DNA from: Bacteroidales bacterium
Lineage (GTDB): Bacteria > Bacteroidota > Bacteroidia > Bacteroidales > WCHB1-69
Direction: 5' to 3'
NCBI GenBank assembly: GCA_031285725.1
Contig: JAITVP010000148.1
Span: 1 to 32,703, forward strand
Length of the DNA: 32,703 nucleotides
Shown in pieces: positions 8,267 through 16,053 of this stretch (position 1 is its first letter; each line of letters begins with the position of its first letter). The notes below the pieces were generated by a model. The model had not been told where the DNA came from, did no database searches, and saw only the letters and a list, made by a program, of their open reading frames with translations. The position numbers were made by a program, and so were the translations under genes.

Positions 8267-8797
8267 TTATTTTATGCTTTTTAAAATATTCAAAATACTC
8301 TGTTCCGATGTTCCCTGAGGCACTTCTACGATCCGCCCAATCTCCTTGCCATCCAGCAAAAAGATAAAAGTGGGCACAAACTCAATGTTCACTTCGGAAA
8401 TATCAAGCTCCCCGGCTTTTTTTTCGCGGTCGCAACCTATATAAACCACCTCTGTTTTCTGCAACAATAAAGATTGCTCCATGATTTTCAAGAAATGGGG
8501 AAGTTGCTCTTTGGAATCTCCACACCACGCTCCGAAATAGACATCAATGGAAAGTTCAGCGGCATCAACCGGCAAGTTGTCTATTGCCTTTACCAATTTC
8601 GTATCAACTTCATAATCAGTATAATGTTCTTCCATTTCAGCATAATATTTTCCGGTAGCGATATCCTTCCAAGAACAGATTCCGATCGGGACATCATATC
8701 CTTTCTCCTCATCCATCACCCATTGAATCGACTGTGCATTCAACTCCGTGATCATAAAGCAAAGGGTAATACTGCAAAACAGAATTATTATTCTCAT
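8267..8797 (-). CDS. Exported thioredoxin-fold protein with a WCGDS active site
   Basis: This is a 176-aa protein with an N-terminal signal peptide (MRIIILFCSITLCF..., cleavage likely near LNAQ, residue 22). The mature part is a compact thioredoxin fold: FGAWCGDSKEQLPHFL holds the active site as CxxS rather than CxxC, and FVPTFIFLLDGKEIGRI carries the cis-Pro and the following strand. A single active-site Cys suggests mixed-disulfide capture or isomerase-like activity rather than straightforward dithiol reduction, or a non-redox role. It is the first gene of the operon with panC, panD and gpmA, with a -7 element 20 bp upstream. Nothing links it biochemically to pantothenate synthesis. Confidence 0.75.
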   Translation of the reverse strand: MRIIILFCSITLCFMITELNAQSIQWVMDEEKGYDVPIGICSWKDIATGKYYAEMEEHYTDYEVDTKLVKAIDNLPVDAAELSIDVYFGAWCGDSKEQLPHFLKIMEQSLLLQKTEVVYIGCDREKKAGELDISEVNIEFVPTFIFLLDGKEIGRIVEVPQGTSEQSILNILKSIK

Positions 8798-8816
8798 CCT
8801 TTAAAAAATTGGCGCG

Positions 8817-8824
8817 CAAAGGTA
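8817..8824 (-). promoter_or_regulatory. Bacteroidetes -7 element upstream of the thioredoxin-panCD-gpmA operon
   Basis: The minus strand reads TACCTTTG (TAnnTTTG), ending 20 bp before the start codon at 8797. The spacing matches other -7 boxes in this window. The 8825-9072 stretch upstream is AT-rich and shows no gene. Confidence 0.5.
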
Positions 8825-9072
8825 ACATTTTTTGGGAGAAGAGGGATAGAGGGAAAGTCGAGCATCCAGGGCTAAATCATTAAAAAAGCGTAATTTTTCA
8901 TCAAAAATAATTTTACAACTTCTTTTCAATCCATGTTTTGTATTGATATTATTTATATATTTTCCTTGTAATCAATAAAGTATAATGCTATAAACGAATT
9001 ATTTTCCTCGTATTTTTCCAACGATGGATTATACCTACTGATCAATCAAGATATGTATAAATCTTGTTCGCA

Positions 9073-9093
9073 GGAATACTCCTGATGCGTTAA
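9073..9093 (+). repeat. Left terminal inverted repeat of the IS remnant
   Basis: It pairs with 9911-9931 in inverted orientation over 21 bp with two mismatches. The inner 12 bp, CTGATGCGTTAA, are identical. Confidence 0.75.
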
Positions 9094-9192
9094 TTTTTTA
9101 ATTTCAACCGTAAATATTTGATTACACATTAGATACAAGCGTTCTTTGATTTGAATTGACCGTAGCTTTGTATCCTTACAAATTGCAAGGTC

Positions 9193-9914
9193 ATGGATTC
9201 AGGCAAGTATGTTTTCTCTCAGCTACTAGAGTTTGTGGACAGCTATGAGTTTACCAAATGCGTAAAACGCTATAATGGAGATTATCGAGTCAGAGATTTC
9301 AACTGTTGGAGCCAGTTTGTACAGTTGTTTTTCGGACAACTTACATCTTTGAACTCTTTACGGGATATTTGTCTTTGTATAAAAGCCCACAGGCGAAAGC
9401 TTTACCATTTAGGAATAAAGCAACATGTAAATCAATCAACCATTTCACGAGCCAATGAGAGTCGAGACTGGCGGATTTTTGCCGACTTTGGAGATTTTCT
9501 CATAAGATTAGTTCGTCCGCTTTATTTGGATTCACCCATTCCTGATATGGATATTGATAACGAAATATTCGCACTGGATTCTACAACGATTTCCTGTAGT
9601 ATCAATCTTCTAATATGGGCTGAGGGAAAATACAGCAACGGAGCTGTCAAAGTCCATACTTTGATTGATTTACGATGTACTATTCCGACTTTTATCCTCA
9701 TTACCGATGGGAAGTATCATGACAGTAACGCGCTATAGACGAAACCACAGGACTAAGAACCGACAAAAGCACGCTCTCTATTTATGAGATTATGCAAATA
9801 CTGGGAATATCGGCTTTTGACAAAACCCCGATAAAGGAACTGCTTACCGAATTCCAAGTCAATTCAAAACAAAATGTCAAAGAGCAATTGGATTTATTTA
9901 ATTCAAATTTTTAA
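9193..9914 (+). pseudogene. IS4-type transposase (DUF4372) with two internal deletions and a frameshift
   Basis: The first frame (9193-9738) encodes the N-terminal DUF4372 domain and the start of the DDE domain: MDSGKYVFSQLLEFV, FGQLTSLNSLRDI, SRANESRDWRIFADF, then FALDSTTISCS with the first catalytic Asp and GAVKVHTLIDLR. It stops at TAG after DGKYHDSNAL. From about 9732 a shifted frame continues with DETTGLRTDKS, which belongs further along the family, and then jumps to STLSIYEIMQILGISAFDK, a typical C-terminal segment, ending at TAA 9912-9914. The stretches with the second Asp and the catalytic Glu are missing. The protein cannot be active. Confidence 0.85.
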
Positions 9915-9931
9915 CGCATCAGTAGTAATCC
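9911..9931 (+). repeat. Right terminal inverted repeat of the IS remnant
   Basis: It is the partner of 9073-9093. The transposase tail codons run into it, and the TAA stop lies inside its inner end. Confidence 0.75.
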
Positions 9932-9994
9932 ATGCGCTATGGAACTGCCTCAAGCACAAATGCGAACAGATTTTCGACATGTTGTATTTTTATT

Positions 9995-10002
9995 TACATT
10001 TG
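9995..10002 (+). promoter_or_regulatory. Possible -7 element before the S41-like gene
   Basis: TACATTTG matches TAnnTTTG in the 246-bp gap after the IS remnant. It would give a leader of about 165 nt before the ATG at 10178, longer than at other genes here. The gap also holds short frames with no recognisable product. Confidence 0.3.
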
Positions 10003-10177
10003 CCGAGAATTATTTATAAAATTCAACTAATGAAAGTCGTAACACACACCGTGAATCTCATGAAAATACTTTTAAAAAGAGAGAATACTTTATGGCCTGT
10101 CCGATTAGTGCGGAGTATGTCATTTCCAACGATGGTTTTGTGTAAGCGAACTAAAAAATAATAATTGTTAAAATAAA

Positions 10178-11701
10178 ATGAAAATATATATTATTGCTAT
10201 TTTTTTTCTTTTTGGACTTTGCATTCAAATGCAATCCCAAGAAATGACACTTTCTAAGAAACAGATGTATGAAGATTTTGATGAACTTATTCATATTTTA
10301 CAAGATTGTAATGCTCAATTGCCTATTCGCAAGATTGTTACGGGTATTGATCAAATAGCATTAGCTAAATCTCTCCGCTCGGCTATTGATACGATTTCAA
10401 CAACAGATAGTTTTATAGCACTGCTGAATACGGTATTAAATTATATGTATGATATCCATGCAAGGGAATCTAATGCTTACTTTGTGGGATACGATAATTT
10501 GAAAGGGATTGACACTGCTATAATGAGCTATAGGGAAAATAATAAAGATTTTTCAAATAAACATCTATTTCCGGCAAATCCATTGTTTGCTAACGGGGAA
10601 TATTTTATTCCGGGAATTTATCAAATGATAGACCTTGAAAATAGAGACACGATTTTTCTTTATTATTCGAAAATAATCTCATACAAAGGTATCCCTTATG
10701 AAAAATATGTGCAGGACAATCTTGCATATTTTAGTCCCATAGGAACTCGCTGGGATAATGAAAAAAAAGAATATTATTCAATAACCTCTCTTATTCCATT
10801 TACTGACACTATTAAAGTGGAAAATCAGGGGAATGAGATTGACATAGACCTGGGGAGAAAATATAAAATTAGTATCACCCAAACAGATACCGTATGCAAA
10901 AAAGAGGACGTGCAAAAATCGAAATTTCCATTAGGAGAAAAAAAGGTACTCTATTTTGAAGAGGATTCAATCTTATACATTTATTTAAATGATATGATAG
11001 ATTTTGAAAATCTTATACCTTTGAAGATAAAGAATATAGGAAAACTAAAACCGATTTCAAAAATTATTATTGATGTCAGAGGAAATAGAGGAGGTGGGGA
11101 TCTCGTTTGGCACAATATCCTGCGAGCTATTGTTGCGGACACTTTGATATATGATCCGGTAATAGCTTTTAAAAACACAAAGCGACTAAAAAAATTCTAT
11201 TCCTATCCTAATGCTTTTGCAGACATTAGAAAATTAGACATCAAGGTGTTTGATTGGTGTCCTGATGAATCTTTTTTAGTTACGAACTTTGAGCACACTT
11301 TTCTTATCCCTGATTCTAATTCATTGCAATATACGGGAAAGATATATATAATACAAAATGAAGAGGTCTACTATGCAGGACATTCATTGACAACGTATGC
11401 ATCACATATAGAACAACTCGTATCTATTGGTGAACCGAGTGGATTATTCGCTGGATTTGGATTATCGCCTAATTTATTTCAATTGAAACACTCTAAGTTT
11501 TCATTTCGTATAGAATTAGCCATTGATGTATCGGAGGTCAAAGAACCATCAGATGTATATCAAAATATTCCGGAGATTATAGTTGCAATTCCTCCAAAAG
11601 AAAAATTTGAATATATAAAAGATCACTCCTATGACAAACAAAGCAAGGAGTACTTATACAAATATGACTATTTATTCAGAAAAATTGCAGAAATGAAATG
11701 A
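10178..11701 (+). CDS. Secreted S41 (tail-specific protease-like) family protein
   Basis: This 507-aa protein has a signal peptide (MKIYIIAIFFLFGLC..., cleavage likely after MQSQ, about residue 21). Residues about 25-110 resemble the helical N-terminal part of Bacteroidetes S41 proteins. IIIDVRGNRGGG (about 297-308) is the characteristic S41 strand and glycine loop, and YIIQNEEVYYAGHSLTT is the segment that normally carries the nucleophile, here probably Ser403 in AGHS. The usual (S/T)xSAxE pattern is not exact, and the Lys of the Ser/Lys dyad is not obvious, so activity is uncertain. The gene is AT-rich and lies between two transposase remnants, so it was probably acquired horizontally. No partner gene is adjacent. 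Confidence 0.7.
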   Translation: MKIYIIAIFFLFGLCIQMQSQEMTLSKKQMYEDFDELIHILQDCNAQLPIRKIVTGIDQIALAKSLRSAIDTISTTDSFIALLNTVLNYMYDIHARESNAYFVGYDNLKGIDTAIMSYRENNKDFSNKHLFPANPLFANGEYFIPGIYQMIDLENRDTIFLYYSKIISYKGIPYEKYVQDNLAYFSPIGTRWDNEKKEYYSITSLIPFTDTIKVENQGNEIDIDLGRKYKISITQTDTVCKKEDVQKSKFPLGEKKVLYFEEDSILYIYLNDMIDFENLIPLKIKNIGKLKPISKIIIDVRGNRGGGDLVWHNILRAIVADTLIYDPVIAFKNTKRLKKFYSYPNAFADIRKLDIKVFDWCPDESFLVTNFEHTFLIPDSNSLQYTGKIYIIQNEEVYYAGHSLTTYASHIEQLVSIGEPSGLFAGFGLSPNLFQLKHSKFSFRIELAIDVSEVKEPSDVYQNIPEIIVAIPPKEKFEYIKDHSYDKQSKEYLYKYDYLFRKIAEMK

Positions 11702-11704
11702 ATG

Positions 11705-11856
11705 CTGGCTTGCCCGATTGTTTTGCCATCCAGGCTCACCATTTTTATATCCGTGTCTTTGGCTAATGACTCCGCCCATTCTAAAAAATAGACTTCAAAT
11801 ACTTGAGGGTTCTCCCAGGTTTCCATGTGCTTCCTGATCCCTTCTGCAAAAATAAG
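11705..11856 (-). pseudogene. Fragment of an ISAs1-family transposase
   Basis: On the minus strand a frame of about 50 codons reads EGIRKHMETWENPQVFEVYF..., then FLEWAESLAKDTDIKMVSL and LDGKTIGQAS. The pattern of an aromatic-rich FxxxFxxW helix followed by a (V/I)(S/A)(I/L)DGK strand matches the N-terminal part of ISAs1-type (H-repeat) transposases, including the first catalytic Asp. The frame is preceded by TAA (11857-11859) and runs into the end of the S41-like gene, so both ends are lost. It probably marks an old insertion at the right edge of this island. Confidence 0.6.
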
Positions 11857-11911
11857 TTAAGATTTTTGGTTTCATCATTGCTATAATTTCTGAAATCAAA
11901 GATTATTATTG

Positions 11912-11919
11912 TAAATTTG
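11912..11919 (+). promoter_or_regulatory. Bacteroidetes -7 element upstream of the LutA-like gene
   Basis: TAAATTTG matches TAnnTTTG and lies 20 bp before the ATG at 11940, in a clearly AT-rich leader. The candidate -33 region (about 11887-11892, TTTCTG) is weak. Confidence 0.5.
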
Positions 11920-11939
11920 CAATTCAAAAAATAAAGCCA

Positions 11940-12695
11940 ATGACAGACAAGCCCACATACAGTACCGTTAACTTGTTTATTCCGTGTGCGATGGATATGT
12001 TCAGCCCTTCCATCCCCGACAGCATCATTCTCGTTTTGCAGCGATTGGGTTACCAGGTGGTTTACAATCCCGAGTCCACGTGTTGCGGACGGCGGTTTTT
12101 CATGGAGGGTGCGTTGGATTGCGCCAAGGCGTTGGCCGAGAAACTCTTTAACGACTATGATCCCCAATACCCCATCATCATCCCGTCGACGGCGTGTGCA
12201 TCGTTCATCCGTAACCATTACCGCAAACTCATTGAAAACACCGCTGTTCCTGGACGATTGAAACAGTTCACCGGCCATGTTTATGAGCTTTGCGATTTCA
12301 TCGTGAACGTGCATGGCGTGTCGAATCTCGGCAACAAGTTCAGCCAGCGGGTATTCTATTACGAATCTTGTTCGGCGAAAAACAGTAACCAGCCGGGAAA
12401 TGCACCCAAAGTTCTGTTAGAAAACACGGAAGGGATTGATATGTTGGAAAATACATTGGGAGATTGTTGCTGTACGGCCAATGGAAGTTTCGCCATGCAA
12501 AACCCCGCCATTTCCGACAAGATACTGAGCGAGATGGTGAATACGATCTATAAAACCGGTGCGCAATGTGTGACCTCCACGGATATACATTGCTTGCAGT
12601 ATATCGACTCCATGATACAGGCGAATGGCGGCGGCATAGAGGTCATCCACATCGCCGACATTCTGGTCGGCGAGGACGAAGAGCAAAACGTATAA
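11940..12695 (+). CDS. LutA/YkgE-like Cys-rich (CCG domain) oxidoreductase subunit
   Basis: This 251-aa cytoplasmic protein has two CCG-type Cys-rich domains. Repeat 1 has FIPCAMDMF, STCCGRRFFMEGA and PSTACASFIRNHY; repeat 2 has YYESCSAKN, GDCCCTANGSFA and STDIHCLQYID. This matches LutA (L-lactate oxidation) and the Cys-rich subunits of glycolate and heterodisulfide-type reductases, which bind Fe-S clusters. The usual HDSCH and CCGFGG motifs are replaced by YESCSA and CCCTANG. In lactate operons LutB and LutC follow, but here a peptidase and a DHOD-like protein follow after 23 bp, so lactate oxidation is doubtful. An electron-carrier or heterodisulfide role is possible. The family call is firm; the substrate is unknown. 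Confidence 0.85.
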   Translation: MTDKPTYSTVNLFIPCAMDMFSPSIPDSIILVLQRLGYQVVYNPESTCCGRRFFMEGALDCAKALAEKLFNDYDPQYPIIIPSTACASFIRNHYRKLIENTAVPGRLKQFTGHVYELCDFIVNVHGVSNLGNKFSQRVFYYESCSAKNSNQPGNAPKVLLENTEGIDMLENTLGDCCCTANGSFAMQNPAISDKILSEMVNTIYKTGAQCVTSTDIHCLQYIDSMIQANGGGIEVIHIADILVGEDEEQNV

Positions 12696-12718
12696 TATTA
12701 ACACAAAATAAAAACAGG

Positions 12719-13471
12719 ATGAGACTACTACTAATCAGCAATTCAACAAATTATAAAGAACCTTATTTGGGATGGTGCCTGCCTCTGATCGAAGATTTTT
12801 TGAAAAACGAAAAGAAAAATATTCTTTTTTTCCCTTATGCGGGTGTGAAGATCGGCGGGAAGAATTTTCCCGAAAGTTACGATGCGTATTTGGAACGGGT
12901 GAAGGGCATTTTCGCCGAGCGTGGCATTCATGTAACTTCCATTCACCAAGCGGCCTGTCCGGTTGAGGCGGTGAACAATGCTGATGTGATCATGGTGGGT
13001 GGCGGCAACACGTTCAACTTGGTGGCGGAAATTCACCGTCATAAATTGATCGAGCCGGTGCGCCGGAAAGTGATGGAAGGCACGTTGTTTTTGGGCTGGA
13101 GCGCAGGTTCTAATGTGGCTTGTCCCACGCTACGCACCACCAATGACATGCCGATCGTGATGCCCGAAAGTTTCAACGGCTTCGATTTCGTTCCCTTCCA
13201 GATCAACCCGCACTATTTGGATCCTTATTCGGAAGAGATAAATGATGCGATTGGTCACGGCGGTGAGACCCGGCAAGACCGGATCAATGAGTTTTTGTCC
13301 GTGAATCCGCAAATTACCGTGGCGGGCTTGCGCGAAGCCTGCGCTTTATGGGTGGAAGACGGCGAGATCACGCTGAAAGGGAACCGGCCGTTGCGCATCA
13401 TGCGGCATGATGTAGACGCTATTGAAATTGAGCCGAATACGAAATTTGACTTTTCTTTCAACATAAAATAG
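12719..13471 (+). CDS. pepE: Peptidase E (alpha-aspartyl dipeptidase, family S51)
   Basis: PepE hydrolyses dipeptides with N-terminal aspartate in the cytoplasm. I place the start at ATG 12719, giving 250 aa; a longer frame back to 12566 lies inside the LutA-like gene and has no homologous character. The sequence opens MRLLLISNSTNYKEPYLG as in the family. VGGGNTFNLV precedes the nucleophile elbow GWSAGSNV (Ser of the Ser-His-Glu triad), and INPHYLDP and GGETRQDRI carry the expected His region. It lies 7 bp before the DHOD-like gene, in the same operon as the LutA-like gene. It ends in TAG. Confidence 0.92.
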   Translation: MRLLLISNSTNYKEPYLGWCLPLIEDFLKNEKKNILFFPYAGVKIGGKNFPESYDAYLERVKGIFAERGIHVTSIHQAACPVEAVNNADVIMVGGGNTFNLVAEIHRHKLIEPVRRKVMEGTLFLGWSAGSNVACPTLRTTNDMPIVMPESFNGFDFVPFQINPHYLDPYSEEINDAIGHGGETRQDRINEFLSVNPQITVAGLREACALWVEDGEITLKGNRPLRIMRHDVDAIEIEPNTKFDFSFNIK

Positions 13472-13478
13472 TTAAACC

Positions 13479-14462
13479 ATGGCAAGTTTATCGATTAAGT
13501 ATATGGGGTTGGATCTCTCTTCCCCGCTCATCTTGGGCAGTTGCGGATTGACCAATTCCGTTGATAATCTGGTGAAGGCCGAGCAAGCCGGTTTTGGTGC
13601 GGTGGTGCTGAAATCTGTTTTCGAGGAACAGATCAAGTATGACATAGAAAAGACTTACCAAAGCGGTGGAAACATAAGCCATTCGCAGTCCTACGATTAC
13701 ATCGCCCATTACCAAGAAGAGGCTTCGATTGATAAGCATTTGCGTTTAATTCGAGATGCTAAAGATGCATTGTCCATTCCTGTCATAGCCAGTATAAACT
13801 GCTTTTCCATAGAAGGTTGGATGGAGTATGCCAAACGGATCGAGCAATCCGGCGCCGACATGTTGGAGGTGAACTATTTCGACCTGCCGACCCATTTCGA
13901 AAAGAAAGCGGACGAATATTACGACTCGTATTTCAAGTTAATCCGTGAACTTCAGGCAACCGTGACCCTTCCGATTGCATTGAAAACTTCACATTATTTC
14001 ACGGATTTGGCTTATTTTATGCAAAAGTTGTCCTATACAGGTTTGGCTTCGTTGGTACTCTTCAACCGGTTCCATTCGCCGGATATCAACATTGAGAAGA
14101 TGGAAATTTCGAACACCAACAAGTTGAGCAAACCGGAGGAGCTTTCTAACACGATCCGCTGGGTGGGCATCTTGAGCGAGCATCTGCGCTGTGACATTTG
14201 TGCGACCACCGGTTGCCACGATGCCGAAGGGCTGATCAAACTGATCCTCGCCGGTGCCGATGCCGTGCAATCCGCTTCCGTTTTTTATATAAAAGGGATC
14301 GAATATGGCCGTGAAATGGTTGATGGCCTTGCAAAATGGATGGATCAAAAAGGCTATGCCACCATTGACCAGTTCAAAGCAAAACAAAACTACGCCAACA
14401 TCGAAGATCCGGCAGTCTATTTTAGAATACAGTTCATGAAGTGTATGGCGGGGATAGAGTGA
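13479..14462 (+). CDS. Dihydroorotate-dehydrogenase-like flavoprotein
   Basis: This 327-aa TIM-barrel protein is of the class 1 DHOD type (COG0167-like). The start MGLDLSSPLILGSCGLTNS matches the family's substrate and FMN entrance, and ALKTSHYF, VLFNRFH and GADAVQSASVFYIKG represent the FMN-phosphate side. Where true class 1 DHODs carry the conserved SCPN-type loop, this protein has LEVNYFDLPTHFEKK, as in the DHOD-like paralogues common in Bacteroidetes. It therefore may not make orotate, and I give no pyrD symbol. It is the third gene of a tight operon after a LutA-like protein and pepE, and the gene ends 34 bp before the convergent hybrid kinase. Confidence 0.85.
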   Translation: MASLSIKYMGLDLSSPLILGSCGLTNSVDNLVKAEQAGFGAVVLKSVFEEQIKYDIEKTYQSGGNISHSQSYDYIAHYQEEASIDKHLRLIRDAKDALSIPVIASINCFSIEGWMEYAKRIEQSGADMLEVNYFDLPTHFEKKADEYYDSYFKLIRELQATVTLPIALKTSHYFTDLAYFMQKLSYTGLASLVLFNRFHSPDINIEKMEISNTNKLSKPEELSNTIRWVGILSEHLRCDICATTGCHDAEGLIKLILAGADAVQSASVFYIKGIEYGREMVDGLAKWMDQKGYATIDQFKAKQNYANIEDPAVYFRIQFMKCMAGIE

Positions 14463-14496
14463 TTCAATGATTCACCTGTGTGCTACTTGCGTTTGC

Positions 14497-15624
14497 TTAT
14501 ACTTTCGGCAGCATTACCGTAAATGTTGATCCCTTATCAGGCACGCTCTCTACGGAGACTGTGCCATGATAAACCTCGTCAACGATTTTTTTGAGGATGG
14601 ATAGTCCTAAACCGCTGCCACTGATGGCTTTGGTCTTGTCGTTTTTGATGCGGACAAATTCTTGGAAGAGTTTGGAGATCTCTTCTTCTGAGAGGCCGAT
14701 GCCGGTGTCACTCACGGAGATACGGATGCAGGCACCCTCATCACGGAGTTCGCAGTTGACCTCGCCGAAATCCTTGTTATATTTCACCGCATTGGAAACG
14801 AGATTGTTGAATATGATTTCCACCTCCTGTCGATCGGCGGTGTAGAGGATATGCTCCGGCTGTGCATCGATGTTGATTTTAACATTTTTTTGGATGGCCA
14901 TTGGACTCATGGTATCTTTGGAAATCCGCATCAGTTCCACCAAGTCCACTTTTTGCACGTCCCTGCTTTTTTTGCCCGATTCCAATCGCGTCAAATCCAA
15001 CATATCCATGATGAGACTGCGCATTCCTCTGATTCGTTCGAGGGAACGGTCGATCATCACTTTATAGTCGGAGATATTTTCGCCAAGTTGCCCGTCTTTC
15101 ATGATGTTAAGATATCCTTCAATGGCATTGATCGGGGATTTCAGTTCGTGGGAAAGTACGGACAAAAACTGGAATCGGATCTGTTTTCCCTCCGTGTTCA
15201 TCTTTTTGGTCATTCTTCGCAGGTAGAGATTCTTGGTGATCCATTCCATGGAAGTTTTCAACTCCGTGGGCGTGAATGGTTTGGGTATAAAATTATATGC
15301 GCCGTTGTTCGTGGCCTTGACCGCCAGATCCAACGACGCATACGATGTGATCATCATCACGCTACAATCGTACTCTTTTTTAGTGAGATATTCCAGTACC
15401 TTGATCCCATCCATGCCCGGTAATTTATTGTCGAGCAACACGATATCAACCTCGCCCGCATCCAAAAGCTCCACCGCACGCTCGCCCGTTTCGACCTCGA
15501 TGAGATTAAAGTCGAACTCTTTATCCAAGAAGGGGAAGTCAACGGTGAAATGGTTTAAAATTCGGACGATACCAGAGCGAATACCAGGTTCGTCATCCAC
15601 GATGAGCACGTTCAAAGTAGCCAT
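14497..15624 (-). CDS. Receiver-histidine kinase hybrid (REC-HisKA-HATPase)
   Basis: This 375-aa soluble signalling protein reverses the usual hybrid order. Residues about 5-125 form a receiver domain (LIVDDEPG acidic pair, VLLDNKLPGMDG with the phospho-Asp, ITSYAS, and IPKPFTP Lys). HisKA follows with FLSVLSHELKSPINA (His at about 169), then HATPase with NNLVSNAVKYN (N box), DTGIGLS (G1), FQEF and GSGLGLSI (G2). It lacks membrane segments, so it responds to a phosphate donor or a cytoplasmic cue. It is the last of seven genes of the hydrogenase locus and starts 12 bp after the preceding response regulator. It may take phosphate from the Fe-S kinase and pass it on. Confidence 0.9.
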   Translation of the reverse strand: MATLNVLIVDDEPGIRSGIVRILNHFTVDFPFLDKEFDFNLIEVETGERAVELLDAGEVDIVLLDNKLPGMDGIKVLEYLTKKEYDCSVMMITSYASLDLAVKATNNGAYNFIPKPFTPTELKTSMEWITKNLYLRRMTKKMNTEGKQIRFQFLSVLSHELKSPINAIEGYLNIMKDGQLGENISDYKVMIDRSLERIRGMRSLIMDMLDLTRLESGKKSRDVQKVDLVELMRISKDTMSPMAIQKNVKINIDAQPEHILYTADRQEVEIIFNNLVSNAVKYNKDFGEVNCELRDEGACIRISVSDTGIGLSEEEISKLFQEFVRIKNDKTKAISGSGLGLSILKKIVDEVYHGTVSVESVPDKGSTFTVMLPKV

Positions 15625-15636
15625 GACAATGGGGTT

Positions 15637-16038
15637 TTATTTGCCTAACAATTGACTGATCTCCATCTCAAGCTGTTCGGGTCGCAATCCTTTTTCCAAG
15701 TAAGCGTCGGCTTTGATCCATTTTTTTTCTTCGTCGGTGTTCACGCCAAACATCATGCCGGTGTCGGATGTTACCGACGTAAGGATGATCACCGGTACAT
15801 CCGGATATTTCTTCTTCATTTTATAGCTCAAGATAAACCCACTGTCGCGGTTGTCCATCATCAAATCAAGAATAGCAATATCCGGCTTGGTGGTTTCGAT
15901 AATCTCTTCTGTGTCTTTTTGTGATTCAGCCGTAATCACTTTAAATCCAATTTGTTGAAGATGAAGTGTCATTTGCGTGATCATGTCTACATCGTCATCA
16001 GCTAATAAGGCTGTCATGTTTTTGAATTTTTGTTCCAT
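15637..16038 (-). CDS. Single-domain response regulator
   Basis: This 133-aa protein consists of only a receiver domain, with no DNA-binding output. The acidic pair lies in LLADDDVDM, the phospho-acceptor Asp in DIAILDLMM, the Thr/Ser switch in IILTSVTS and the Lys in AYLEKGL. It starts 15 bp after the Fe-S histidine kinase and 12 bp before the REC-kinase hybrid, so the three form a phosphorelay-like run behind the hydrogenase genes. Such stand-alone receivers usually act by protein contact. A start at the internal Met (8 codons in) is also possible. Confidence 0.88.
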   Translation of the reverse strand: MEQKFKNMTALLADDDVDMITQMTLHLQQIGFKVITAESQKDTEEIIETTKPDIAILDLMMDNRDSGFILSYKMKKKYPDVPVIILTSVTSDTGMMFGVNTDEEKKWIKADAYLEKGLRPEQLEMEISQLLGK

Positions 16039-16053
16039 AATTTTTAATCTTTT

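Larger units (their letters stand above)
9073..9931 (+). mobile_element. Internally deleted IS4-type insertion sequence
   Basis: An 859-bp element is bounded by 21-bp imperfect terminal inverted repeats (9073-9093 and 9911-9931, two mismatches) that share the core CTGATGCGTTAA. The transposase inside is a broken DUF4372/IS4-type gene. Intact relatives encode about 380 aa and would need roughly 400 bp more. No clear target-site duplication is visible outside the ends. It has lost its catalytic core and could move only if a full-length relative supplied transposase. Confidence 0.8.

Noticed and set aside
9932-10177. Short frames between the IS remnant and the S41-like gene as a peptide gene (10030-10161)
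   Set aside because: Three overlapping frames are equally open, none has a signal peptide or known motif, and the alternatives cannot be told apart.
11781-12314. 177-codon minus-strand frame spanning the LutA-like gene start
   Set aside because: It is the wrong frame for the ISAs1 fragment and an antisense shadow of the LutA-like gene; only the short 11705-11856 frame resembles a transposase.
12566-12718. Upstream extension of pepE
   Set aside because: It lies inside the LutA-like coding sequence, and family similarity begins at ATG 12719.
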